Source: Epiperipatus broadwayi
Taxonomy: Eukaryota; Onychophora; Udeonychophora; Euonychophora; Peripatidae
Assembly: GCA_028023455.1 (NCBI GenBank)
Contig: JAQFVV010000030.1
Span: forward strand, 7,522,501-7,586,500
Length of the DNA stretch: 64,000 nt
Direction: 5' to 3'
How positions within the stretch are numbered: the first letter of the stretch is position 1; every line of letters begins with the position of its first letter. The notes beneath the pieces were generated by a model, which saw only the letters and a program-made list of their open reading frames with translations, ran no database searches and was not told the origin of the DNA. A program made the translations under genes and the position numbers. Shown here one piece after another: positions 10,951 through 23,399 of this stretch.

Positions 10951-11400
10951 GAGTTTGAATAGCTCTTAACAAGCTTTTCCAAGTATTCCTACCTCCAGAA
11001 CCTTTTCTAGCTATTGGCTGTCATCAAGAGGCACTAGGATATTCATATATTAGATCTAAAAATACCAGTTAAAGCCCATCATCTATCTAATAGTTAACTA
11101 TAAAGTAGAAAATCTTAAATTTCCAGACATTTATATGTTATATTGCTAAAGCTGTTAATATATAGTGTATATTTGAATTTAGTTCAATCCCATACGACTA
11201 TTTAAGTTAGATAGCTAGAGTTGAAAACATATAGACATCTGAAAAATTCAGATTTTCTACTTAATAGTAAACTATTAGATAAATTCTGGGCTTAATCTGG
11301 TATTTTTAGATCTTATGTCAGAATATTCTAGTGCCAACAACTAGAGACAAGTTTGGGAATAGGGATATTCAGAAAAGCTTGTTAAGAACTATTCATGCTC
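10951..11400. mobile_element. Fold-back element, family D (~180-195-bp inverted arms)
   Basis: The left arm (10951-11145) and right arm (about 11219-11400) are inverted copies with moderate divergence. Both start GAG..TGAATAG then TCTTAACAAGCTTTTC and share GATCTAAAAATACCAG further in. A fragment of the same family, in the opposite sense, lies at 53397-53505. No coding capacity. The arms carry a degenerate TTGATGA...GAAAA module (minus strand 11003-11027) related to that in family C. Confidence 0.8.
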
Positions 11401-11692
11401 ATTAAATAAAATTATTGTTTCATGTTTTAATTTATTTAGTCATTGTAAAACTTTCTTTAATTATTCTTTAGTTTGTTTATTCTATTTATTTTTTCCTTGA
11501 GAGTTAATATGGCCATACTCTCTAAGAAATATTACTAATGATCTTAAACATAATGCACAGGTTTCATGATTATTGAATTTGTACCAGATTTACATTAAAT
11601 CACATAAAGTGTGTAAATTTATTTATACATAGATTAATATTTGTTTTGTTCAGGAACAAATCCATATTATTTAAGTTTTTTAATATTTATAA

Positions 11693-12146
11693 TAATATCT
11701 CTAATGAACAAGGCAAAACTCTCCATACAGTAGTGCCACCCTATGCCAACCAGAGTAATCAATAGATGCCAGAAGGCTTATGCATAAAATCCCTATCTAA
11801 TGTCTACTCATCCAATATCCCCAGACTAGTTTCTGGCTTGTGGCCTTCATCAGTGAGGAGCTTTGGATCTGAGAGCACTGCACCTAGATCTTAGAATCTA
11901 ATGCAACCCTCCAGAAACCATCTTTTATTTTTATTTAACTATAATATTATGAGACTAGTCTGGGGATATTGGATGAGTGGGCATTAGATAGGGATTTTAT
12001 GCACAAGCCTTCTGGCATCCATTGATTACTCTGGTTGGCACAGGGTGGCACTACTGTATGGAGAGTTTTGCCTTGTTTAATAACAAATATGTGCTAGTAT
12101 AAGAGATGGTGATCATGTGATGCTTAATGGTTTAATATCTCTAATG
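11693..12146 (+). mobile_element. Fold-back element, family C, full-length copy with 14-bp target duplication
   Basis: The insert 11707-12132 (426 bp) is flanked by a perfect 14-bp repeat, taatatctctaatg (11693-11706 and 12133-12146). It begins AACAAGGCAAAACTCTCC and ends GATCATGTGATGCTTAATGG. Arms 11707-11830 and 11954-12077 are inverted copies of about 124 bp enclosing a 123-bp loop; a 55-bp tail follows the right arm, so the inverted repeats are not terminal at that side. The loop has CTGATGA...GAAAC on the minus strand (11829-11853). Other copies are at 14405, 35836, 48428, 51630, 54656 and 62635. Confidence 0.85.
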
Positions 12147-12149
12147 TTA

Positions 12150-12690
12150 GTTTAGAATGGAATTTATTCTATTATTTGTATGGTATTATCTTCATCTTTA
12201 TTTTTTAAAATCCAATCTTCATGATTAATAAGCTGTAAATGGAACAGTTAAAATTAAGTTAATTAAAAAACTTCTTAAAACTTTAAATCAAATGTTAACT
12301 ACACTATATTTTTATTCTTTTGCTTATTTTATATATTCTAATTAATTTAGCTTAAAATAACTGATTTAAATATTTGACATTCCAAAATTTTTCTCCATTG
12401 TCACTAGACAATGCAGTTTTTAAAAAATTAATTTAACTAAAATATATTCAACCTTTCTTCAATCTGACTAAGTATGTTTGCAAATTTTGAATACAAGTCA
12501 TCTGCTTCTGCATAAATAAGTTTACTTATAAATCTAAAATGTTTTAAATAATTATCATGTATAATAACTCTTTTTACTCTAGACTTCTAACCTTTACGAT
12601 CATTATATTCATTTTGCATTTGCTTGACATGGTGAGTTCCTTTTTTATAATTTTTATTAATGGATGTAATCATTGCTTTTCTCTGGAGCT
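12150..12690. other. No gene seen; AT-rich
   Basis: No coding similarity recognised. Confidence 0.4.
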
Positions 12691-12696
12691 TTCAAT

Positions 12697-13164
<468 letters not shown>

Positions 13165-13339
13165 ATGAATTATTATATTCAATCAAATTTTAAACCTCTG
13201 TGTCTGAATTTTTTAATTTTATTTGTAAACGGTTTCTAGGCACAATATTGACTTTTGAATCATACCAGTCTCAAAAAGAGCAAAAGATTGATTATAATTT
13301 ATTAAGTCTGTAATTTCTCAAATCATTTCCATTTATGTG

Positions 13340-14404
13340 TAGCGATAGTAATAGTAGTAATAATAATAATAATTATAATATTAAAAAAAATAATAATAAT
13401 AATAAAAAAAGTAAAAAAAAAAGAAAAATAAGGAAGAGGAAGAGAAGAAGAAAAAAAAGAAGAGGAGGAGGAAGAAAAAAAAGGACTACTGATTATTACA
13501 CTTGCTTTTTTAAAAAATATAAATATGTAAAATATATGAATATACTTAACTTCCCATATAAAAAAAGTGTAACCTTCATAAAAGTCCTACTTCTAACCTA
13601 TGTATGTGAATAATAAAAAGTCATGTAACATTTGTTTAATAAAATCCTTTGAAACACAAAAAGAAGAAAAGGAAAACGAAGAACAAAAAGAAGAAAAAGG
13701 AAGAAAAATGAAAAAGAAGACAAAGATAAAGAAAAAGGAAGAAGAAAGACTACTAATTATTACACTTGTTTTTTAAAAAAATATAAATATGTAAAATATA
13801 TGAATATACTTATCTTCACATACCAAAAAGTGTAACCTTCATAAAAATCCTACTACTAACCTACATATGTGAATAATGGAAACTCAATGTAACATTTGTC
13901 AATAAAATCCTTTGTAACATAAGAAGAAGAAACGAAGAAGCAGAAGAAGAAGAAAAAGAAAGAAGAAGGAAGAAATGAAGAAGTAGAAGAAGAAAGAAGA
14001 AGAAAAAAGAATGAAGAAGAAATAATTATTCCCCTTGTTTTTTGAAAAATATAAATATGTAAAATATATGAATATTCTTAACTTCACATACCAAAAAGTG
14101 TAACCTTCATAACAATCCTACTACTAACATACGTATGTGAATAATAAAAACTCATGTAACATTTGTTTAATAAAATCCTTTGAAACATAAGAAGAAGAAG
14201 AAACATGAAGGAAGAAAAAGAAGGAAGAAGAAATATTTATTCCCCTTGTTTTTTGAAAAATATAAATATGTAAAATATATGAATATTCTTAACTTCACAT
14301 ACCAAAAAGTGTAACCTTCATACAAATTCTACCACTATCCTATGTATGTGAATAATAAAAGCTCAATATGACATTTGTTCAATAAAACCCTTTGAAAAAT
14401 AATA
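13340..14404. repeat. Tandem array: four ~165-bp units separated by polypurine (GAA-rich) tracts
   Basis: Four homologous bodies begin near 13483, 13746, 14020 and 14230. Each runs from attattacacttg-type sequence through ataaatatgtaaaatatatg and aaaagtgtaaccttcata to aataaaatcctttgaaacat, then a GAAGAA-rich tract of 20-120 bp. Bodies are perhaps 85-95% alike by eye, while the purine tracts vary in length. The AATAAA then purine tail looks like a retroposon 3' end reiterated in tandem. The strand asymmetry of the purine tracts makes them triplex-prone. Confidence 0.9.
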
Positions 14405-14476
14405 AAACAGAAAAACTCTCCATGCAGTAGTTATGAGAAAGCATAAGAAATGGTGATCATGTGATATTTTTTTTAG
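14405..14476 (+). mobile_element. Family C, minimal copy
   Basis: Contains only the two ends of family C joined: AAAACTCTCCATGCAGTAG followed by gcataagaaatggtgatcat. The flanks gaaaaataataaa and gaaaataataata are similar and may be a target duplication, but lie next to the microsatellite. Confidence 0.75.
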
Positions 14477-14620
<144 letters not shown>

Positions 14621-14949
14621 GTTACTCAGAGTGAGAATCTTTAAACATCTAGTTAAGGTTGAAACAAAACAACAGAATTAAAAGCAAAGGCAAATTAAAA
14701 CTAATCCCACTTCTAGATTTTATCAATCATTAAGAGGGATCTTTTAAAACTTGGATTTATTTTTCACCAATTTAGAACTCCTGACAGCAGAAACACATGG
14801 AGGTTGGAATGATGAAAACCTACAGAAAAAATAAGTTATTCAATGCAACCCAAAAGATCTATACTTTTCATTTAAATGTCTTTTCATCAACTGATAATAT
14901 GCTCACAAACAGCTATTGCTCATTGTAAAAATTTACTAAAGAATTACAT

Positions 14950-16262
14950 TTTGACCAAATAAACAAGAGAATATATGTGCCTACTCTTGGTGAGGAAATT
15001 CATCATATCTCTTATGTGGATGATGTCACGGTTTTCCTTCCTTCACATAAGTATTTATCAGCTTTACAAAAGATTTTAGACATATACTCACTTAAATTTA
15101 AGCTTCAATTAAATCTTTCCAAATCTTCAACATGGAAAATTAAATCTGGTGTTATTTTCCCATCTCAATTCACATCTAGACCACAAAAATTTCTTTGATT
15201 TCCAATTGCTTTACTAAGAATTGCTATGAGAAAAGTAATTCAGCTTTTAATCTTGGACAAACTCAAAAGTCTCACTAATTCTCTATCTTCAATTTGTTTA
15301 TCACTACCTAGAAAAATTGCACTCCTTAATATGTTAGTTTTCCTCAGAATCAACTATTTTTTACCTATCATCAAGCCTACTTTGATATTTCAAAACAGTA
15401 TAAATTCAATATGTTCTAAGATTCTCTGGAGAGGAAAGTGTACTTCCATCAGTCTTTTTCAGTTACAGAAACCCAAGGAGCTCAATGGCTTTGGTCTTCT
15501 TTCTTCATCTACTTTTTATGTTCAGAAGGCTATTGCTGTTCTTAGATTTTTTCATTTCAGGCTGCTACAGATAGATCAAAATTTTCCATTTGAACTTACA
15601 GACTCTCCAGACTTTCTTAGAAATTTTTTTACACTTTCTTTGCATACATTTGAGAATAAGAAGTTATTGAGAAGTGTATAAACTGATTTATAGTAATCAA
15701 ACTTTGTCCTCAACTCTTCTTGATTTAAATAATAAGGTTTTATTAAAGAAATCTAAACATTGGTTTCTTGAACACAAATATGTTGATTTTATTTTAAAGT
15801 TTAATCTTTCACCCTTACCTACTAATCATTTTTTAGTATTTAGAAGAGGTTATCAAAAGATTGATTCACATTGCCAGTTTTGCTTTTCAGATGACGAGAC
15901 CCTTCATCATATTTTTTTTTTATTGTCCTTCTCTATCTCCACTCAGATTTTTTTTTTTGAAATCATATTTCTAGTAGTAACAAAGATGTGTTCTCTATTT
16001 TTAAAGCTATTAAAAGTGGTGTTTTCTCAAAAATAAGAATGGCTATTTTTCTCTTATTTGCAGTGTGGATTACCAGATGTAAGCTATAGTTTCACCAGAA
16101 TGACAATGGAATTCTGAATACTTTTATTACTGACATTAACAAAATTCAAGTTAGAGACAAACTGCTTGCACCTGACCCTTTATTTAATGATTCTTGGTCT
16201 ATGCTTAATCTTCCTGTTACCTTTTTTTCTTTGAAGTCTCAGCGGTCTCAGAATGCTGTTAT
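14950..16262 (+). pseudogene. LINE reverse transcriptase, 5'-truncated (L1/Tx1-like)
   Basis: Plus-strand remnant starting just before the RT catalytic block HHISYVDDVTVFL (14998-15037), then QLNLSKSSTWK. A frameshift near 15198 leads to IALLRIAMRKV (15207-15237), KLKSLTNSLSS, LPRKIALLNMLVFLRINYFL and SKILWRGKCTS. After another frameshift near 15675 come LPTNHFLVFRRGYQK, the zinc knuckle CQFCFSDDETLHHIF, and (16040-16240) LLFAVWITRCKL and LFNDSWSMLNLP. Everything upstream of the YVDD block is lost. It shares its C-terminal layout with the minus-strand fragment at 6558-6989 and with the older copy that follows. Confidence 0.85.
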
Positions 16263-16399
16263 CTTCATAAGGGACAATTAACTTTGTTTCTAATTCATTA
16301 CTATGTATTTTAATTATTGATTTTTGTTGATCATTAAATTTCACTTTTAAAGTAAACAAGAGAAACATGTAGGATTCATTCTCACATATTTCCAACCAC

Positions 16400-18840
16400 C
16401 CCAATTTCAGGTACGTGATTCTGAAATTTAAAAGAAAAGAACAAAGAAACAACATTAAAGAAATAATAGCATTTTTAGATAAACATACAAATGAACCCAA
16501 ACAGAGGCAATATCATTATGAGGGTATTAAAAAACACTTACCTCAGCTTCACTATAAAAGATTTCACTAAAATGCAGGCTCTTTTTGGAACAGTGTTTGA
16601 ATTTCAATCTGTTTTATTTAACAATATACATATCCCAGTCTATAGGAACAGCTTTTGATTCAAGATAAAGGTTTACAAAAAGATCAAATCAGAAGACATT
16701 CCTTCACAAATCATATAATCAAAAAGCAATTCTTTTTTTAACAATACATAGACTAAAATTGAAATGCTTTGATTGCAAAGGCAAGAGCATGTTATTAGCA
16801 GTTGCCCAAAACTTAACAGTACACAATGCAACCAAAGAATCATCACCCCTACGTATCAATGTTTAATACAACAAAAAAATTCACTAGCAAACTAATTATG
16901 CAGCAGAATTTCTCTACTTGGAACAGACCTAGTTCAAAGTTGGCTACCCTATGTAAGCATGATATCCCATATAATCAATTGGACCACAAGAAACATCCCT
17001 CACCCCACCAGGCTTCTTAGTCTAACCACAGAAAAAAATTATCCCAGAGGTTTAGATGCTCAAACTTGCATATAAATCATTCAAACCTACACTGAAAGAA
17101 TATCTAGCCATCAAAAATAAAAGATTATTTCTAAGCCAAATGTATGATCAAGACAATATATCAGATGAACTTTGTCAAGCCCCAATATTATATATCTACC
17201 CTCAAACTACAAGATATTATCTTATGTGATGAATTTATGCCAGAATCAATTATTTTTCACTCCAAAGTCAAACTAGTAAAAGGGGGAGGCTTTTTAGCCC
17301 CCCCCCTTATTATTAGATTCCTATAAGAACACATCATATTCACAACTGTAGAATTCATCCAAAACTCAAATCCCTTATTAGATCCATGTCACTCAGGCAT
17401 ATAAGGCATGCCATAAAAAATCTTTCCACATTTAAACAATTTTACATCTCAGTAACTAGCAAATTTAACTATTTTTTTTTATCAAAAAGTGTACAGAAGT
17501 TTATCTCTAATCTTTTTTTACCCCTTTTGAAATAGCAGAAAAACAAATTGATAATAGGGAATCTTAGACCTATCTCAGTCAGCTATCTTTGCAACAAAAT
17601 CCTAGAATCTGTACTAAAAGACAAAATAGGACTATTCATACTATCCTTACTAACCAAATTTCCAATCTGCAAAAAAAGTGTTATCTAACAATCAAGCAGC
17701 CACCTTTCAAAACAGTCATAAATACATTGAAAATAAAAAAATGCAGCTCCTTCATCATATAACTAGACATCAAATCATCTTTGACTCTATACTCATAGAT
17801 ATTCTAATTAACTCCAATCAATTTAATTCACAATAGTAATCCCCCACTTCTATCATCATTCCAAACTTCTTCATCTCCAAAGGTTCCCCCTAAATTTACT
17901 TGTGTTTATCCTTTATATTATCCTCTAAATCAAAGCAGTTAAAAAGCAAATAATAGGCACGACAGTATCAGTGCTAAATGCCAACCCCTTACATATTCTC
18001 TACATGGATGATATCTCCATTTTCTTAACCAACATAAACTAAATATTACACATCCTAAAATTATCATTAACTAATTCAAACTTGAATTTAATTCAGAGAA
18101 ATCCTATGTCTAGAAAATCTATTCAGGAGGCTGCATAAGAGGCATAACCCTTTCTTAGCTTCCTCTTTCCCTCAGCCAATCAGCAATGTGCATGCAAATA
18201 TAGTAGAAACTTACAAAGAAAAGCAATACATCGGCTCAATAATTTTCAAAAGCTTATCTATTGCTTTATATAAAAAATATTATTATTTAACATACTAGCA
18301 TGTGACAGAGTTATGTACTATAATCCCATTATAATCTTCACCAAAACGTTTATCAGGCCTGTATACATTCTATGCAGATGGCTATTCTGGAATTAAAAAA
18401 ATCAGTAGCAATCTCAATTAGAAAGTTCCAATGCCCCTTGCCACACAATGGACTGGGCTACATAACTTAGAAGTATCTAGAGTATAAAAACACTCTTAAT
18501 ACAATCTCTACAATTATGGAAAAAAACAAATCTTGTATAAACTTTTAAAATCACATCAATTGTCTCTCTCTCCATTTATGACTAATGGAAGATTTTAATT
18601 GAGTTTTTAATCAATATTTAAAGACTCCAATTGTATTCCATCAAACATAAATACACATACTGGGAGGTCTATTTATTTTTCAATTTTCTACAGCAGACAT
18701 AGAATAAATCAAAGTATACATTAATAACAAACAAATCTGCCAAAAATATAGGCATTAACCACTAGAATCTCTACTGAAATTAAACTTAGAAACCCTAACC
18801 TACAGAATTTTTTGGGAACATGTACTTTAAAAACATATAT
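16400..18840 (+). pseudogene. Older LINE copy: endonuclease-RT linker through RT (L1/Tx1-like)
   Basis: A heavily decayed plus-strand LINE. At 16420-16550 a Lys/Gln-rich stretch (KEQRNNIKEIIAF, KQRQYHYEGIKKHL) resembles the linker between endonuclease and RT. RT signals follow with many stops: LQDIILCDEF and SKVKLVKGGGFLAPPLI (17195-17310), IGNLRPISVSYLCNKILE (17553-17610), then FDSILIDILINSNQF (17787-17825), and the catalytic LHILYMDDISIFL at 17990-18030. GVIF-like and GLGYI segments follow to about 18460. Same clade as 14950-16262, but more mutated and retaining a longer 5' part. The copies are adjacent, with the younger one upstream. Confidence 0.75.
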
Positions 18841-19205
18841 CTGAAATTCATACATGTGGTATAAGATAGTGTGGATAGTTGAAGGGTGCTTGAAAGTCTG
18901 TGTTCAAATCCCATATATTTACAATTAAGCTTTAGGTATATGAAGAATGCCTGTATTTCAAATCTTAAAGTACTTATTGCAAAAAACTAGGAAATCTTAT
19001 CAGAATTGATTTTTTTTAGTTTCACATTTATTTTTTAAAGATATTATATGAATCAGGAAAATCTTTTATATCTATGTTACCAGAAGATTTAAAAAAAAAA
19101 AACTAATATCGCATTACACAGAATTTTTTGGGAACAAAACTTTAAAAACATATATATCTTTAATCACGTATCTCTGAAATTCATTCTAAGTGTGGTGCTT
19201 TAAAC
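18797..19205 (+). repeat. Short direct repeat of a LINE-flanking segment
   Basis: The block cagaattttttgggaacaaa with ttaaaaacatatat (19115-19165) repeats 18800-18845. Both are followed by tctgaaattcat. This may be the 3' end of the LINE family occurring twice. Confidence 0.5.
18851..18930 (+). mobile_element. SINE family B, tRNA-related part
   Basis: The segment gtggtataagatagtgtgga... with gaaagtctgtgttcaaatcc (a box-B-like TGTTCAAATCC) matches copies at 26070-26150, 34655-34735 and 54070-54150. Confidence 0.65.
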
Positions 19206-20395
19206 AATAGAACTATAATTTGAAGCGTAGACTACTTATACTGCTCCAATTATATATATAATCAATTAAAAATTATAATGAACAAAACACTCCGGAAATT
19301 TGTAAAATATCAATTTACCAATATATAATAAATAATAGCTATAACAAGCTTATAACATGAATGATAAGCAGACTAGCAATAATTCCGTAAGCAGGCTATA
19401 GATATTATTTATTTTTATATATCGGTATTTTGTCTATTGTAGAATTTATTCCAGAGGCTTATGTTTATATATATGTATATATGTGTGTAGGTGTGTGTGT
19501 GGGTGTATGTATGAGATATAACCAAATTTTTTCGTGCAATAATATAGATTAAATTTGATTTAAAATATAACCAGGTAAAAACAATTAAATTTAGCAATGC
19601 AAGGTGAAACCATACGATCTACTAACAGTTTGTCTGATCCACATTAAGTCAAAAGTGAAACTACTTTTAGCCTAAAGTTCTACAAAATGTAACAGTTTAT
19701 AGTTGAGACATATATTTACATTGCACTTTTAAGAGGTTGTTGCCTTGTTACATTATAGCTGAAAATGCACACAAAAAATTCCCATTATATTTCAATGTTT
19801 ATAACTATAAATCTGTCAAAATCTTTAAATTGGTATGAATTGAGACTGCCAGTCACAGTTTAGCAAATTAATGGGGGTAAATCATTGTAAAAAGAATAAT
19901 AGAAAACAAAATGTGGAACCAACACATTAAAATCTTGTTGCAAATATGGGGACACAAAGTTATAAAAATATTAGAGCACAACTTTTGCCTCAACTATAAA
20001 TATTCAGAAAAGTGGATGTGATATTGAGCCAAATAACATTTTTATATATTCATTTATAATAAAAAAAACAACGTTAATAGAAATAATACATTTATCATTC
20101 CAGAATGAAATAAGGTGTGTTAACTCATTATTTTTATTTTAAAATAAATAATATACAAAAGTATTTACTGTTGTTCTTCACAATAATCAATTTTAGAACA
20201 AAAAGTCTTGTATTTTTTCTAATATAAAACAGCAAAGAACAAAAATTGACAATCAAACAAAGTATATTTAGAAAGAAAAAGTTGAAAATATTTTACATTA
20301 GGAGACTACTTATAAACACCATGATAGGCTTGAAATAGTCATGTGGAATTAGAGAATGGCTTCCTTTTATTCATTGACTATACTTCCAAAGAACT
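19206..20395. other. No gene seen; short (GT)n at 19460-19515
   Basis: AT-rich DNA with a GT/AT dinucleotide tract. Nothing else recognised. Confidence 0.5.
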
Positions 20396-20397
20396 TT

Positions 20398-20475
20398 ACC
20401 TTGCATGGTTTAGTTGATAGAGCATCTGATTTGGGATTGATTCTGGTGATTAAATGTCTAATGAACTCCTAAGCA
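20398..20475 (+). mobile_element. tRNA-derived SINE-like fragment
   Basis: The sequence tggtttagttgatagagcat is an excellent tRNA box A. A weak box B (gattctggtgattaaat) follows at the expected distance. The arms do not pair well, so it is a SINE or tRNA pseudogene. Confidence 0.5.
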
Positions 20476-20479
20476 ATGA

Positions 20480-23120
20480 AGCCATGTGCACCCCCCCCTC
20501 AAGAAACTGTGAAAGATAATTGAAGTTTCAAACATACTACTTCTTCCTCATGACATATTTACAAACATTCAACTGCCAGTAGAACTAAAAACAATTGGAA
20601 ATCAGGGTTAAGCTGGTATATTAAGTTATTGACTGATATCATTGATATAACCCTTAATGATTATAAAGAACGGGTCATGAATATTGAAGAATAATTTTAG
20701 ACCAAAAAAGGACTAAAATATTCCATTAATTTTATTTATTGTAATCATAAATCAATTGAAAGGACATTGTTTAACTAACTTATATTTTTGTCAATCACTC
20801 GTAAAATAAAAGGAAGTAAATTCCAAAGATAACATTGTGGGTTTAATTTAAAAAAAACAAACAAACAAATAATGATGAATATTAAGTTTATCAATGCATA
20901 TTTGATGTGGATTAAAGAGTGTGCATTTACCATAGAATTAACAAAATACTGATGTTTCCTCAACCTTAAATTAAGTTTACATTTTGTTGAAGTTGGGCAC
21001 GTCTTTTTTGTTACCAAAGTCTTTTGTTTGATAAAAGAAGAATATGGTGTAGCAATATCTTAAATATAACTTTATAAAATAAAGCCTTAACAAATAAATT
21101 ATTTCTGTTATTAAACTAGAACACCCAAAATAACATCATTTTACACATGCAATACTTATAATTGTCTTTCATGTTAGTATTCTGGGTGGAAGTTTATGCA
21201 TTTGCCTTATAACATGAAGCAAAACACAGATATCATTGAAAATATTTTATTCCATAATGATACCATTATAAAGAAGGAATATTTGAGAATACATGTTTAA
21301 AATATTTATTCAATACCTCTGTCCAAATTCATAAATGAACTTGCACACAAATAATATGCAAAAAATACAACCCTGAATAAGGAATGATTTGAGAAAACAA
21401 TTTAGTATATATGTCCTCCTTTTAGAGTAAATTTATGCATGTGGAGTGGTGACACATGAATTTCTTTTGACCTACACAAAATTAACTGAAGCATTTAATT
21501 ATTTACCTCTTTGGAAAAAATAGTAGAAAAATCTCAACATTTTTTTGTGGAGCAGTGTCATAGGCAATTTTTTTACTATATACCTATATTTCGTTATTAT
21601 CCATTTTTTTGGTGTTACATGATTTAAATACTTATGGAAATAAATTCACTGTTTTACTTATTTGACGATTGCCAATTCAATCCATTCATTCATTCATCCA
21701 TTTATATATTAGATTTCAGAGCTGATAAATGCTTATAAGTAAAAATTATTATCATAGGTTCTCTTACAATTCATCATGGTTTTATTAATTTTACTAATAT
21801 AACAATCAGAATCAAGTCTTGGGACTACATCTCTGATTTATTGGCCATAATGGGCTATGTAATGAGTAGAAGAGACCCAATCATGCACCCATTACATTAA
21901 GTAGATATCCTGATTTATATAGTGTTAAAAAATTAGAATAATCTGAAACAATATGTGATTTGGACTTCTTGCTCATGCTCTAGTATAGTGGTGTGCAATG
22001 CATGGATTGTGACCCCTCAGGGATTCATGTAAAAATTGTTAGATCATAAATTTTTTAGAAATACTCTAATGATAAGTTTTGTTTTTGAAAGAATTTAATT
22101 TTTAAAAATAGATAAAAAACACATGAATATAAATTATTTTTGTACATATAATTTTTTTTGTAAAGTATACGATTTGTTTCAAAAATTTCATTTCAAATCA
22201 TAGGTGCTTAATACTAAAATATTATGAAATATATATTCGCATATTAATCAAAACTATTATTTTATTATGAATATCCTTACATATTCATACTTATAATTTA
22301 GGCTTGGTAAAAACAAATAGTGGTTTATGTCAAATTTTTATCTTGTAATTTCATTTCAATTATAATTAGTTTTTTTTCTTTATTATTATTAAGTTCCATC
22401 AAGTTAACATTGAGTCCGATCAACATCAGTATGCATTATATATCTGCCTGATCAATTAGATTGTTTTACTGCATGACTAAAAACACATTTGATCTGGTTA
22501 TTTATACTTCAGGAAAAAATTCAAATAAAATTGAATTGGATTAACATTTATACATTTTTTATAACATTATGAAATCCTCAGAAGTTTTCAACAAAGAAGA
22601 GAATCAAGTTTTTTAGTCTGCTTTTCCAGACGTTAACTTTTATGCCGGTAGAAAAGAACATTTCATACTCTATCATGAATAATTGTGAATTAGTTTTTAA
22701 AAACATGTCTTTGCATCTATAGAGTTGTACTATTACTTTTACTGCCAGTCTCATGTTCTTATTTCAAATTTTTACTATTGAATGAATTTTGTTTTTAAAT
22801 CTTTCTTGAAGAATACATATAAAATAATTCTTGTGGGTATTATTTTTGCATTATTCATTAATTTAGAAACTGGAAACAAGATATCAAACTCTTCTCTGTC
22901 TTCTCCAATATGCTGTTTTTAAAAATATTTTTTTTAAATTTAACTTTTCAATTTAAATATTTTATTACTACTTATTTCACGTATAACTGTTTAAAAATAA
23001 ATAATAAAACGTAACAAATAAATGTTACATAAAACATAGTTTATATATAGCTATTAACATATAAATAAAATTAAAAAATCAACATAAGTAAATATATTAT
23101 TTTATAATAATTATAGTTAT
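20480..23120. other. Long AT-rich region without a recognised gene
   Basis: I found no coding similarity on either strand. Short open frames (for example minus 20775-21017) have no family motif. Weak protein-like signals near 22000 and 22560-22930 were not assignable. Confidence 0.45.
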
Positions 23121-23126
23121 ATGAAC

Positions 23127-23160
23127 ACCGCCCCCCCCCCCCCCCCCCCACCCACCACCA

Positions 23161-23192
<32 letters not shown>

Positions 23193-23395
23193 CCCACACC
23201 ACCAACCCTTTTTTTTTTTGGGGGGGTTTTCCCCTTTTTTGCCCTTTTGGGGGGGGGGGGGGGGGGGGGGGCCCGGAGGGGGGCCCGGGGGTTTTTGGGT
23301 TTTTTTTTTTTCCAAGAAAAGGGGGGGGGGGGGGGGGGGGGAGAAACCCCCAAAAAAAACAGTGGGAATGAATTCCATAAAAAAAAAAAAAACAC
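23127..23395. repeat. G/C homopolymer patch, probable sequencing or assembly artefact
   Basis: About 270 bp is made almost wholly of runs of C, G and T (poly-C to 23190, T10, G7, then C, T and G runs, ending CCCCCCAAAAAAAACAG). This contrasts sharply with the very AT-rich surroundings. It yields false Pro- and Gly-rich open frames on both strands. Confidence 0.85.
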
Positions 23396-23399
23396 TTTT

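Noticed and set aside
13340-14404. CRISPR-like spaced repeats
   Set aside because: Unit length, purine spacers and the eukaryotic transposon context exclude CRISPR; it is a minisatellite-like array.
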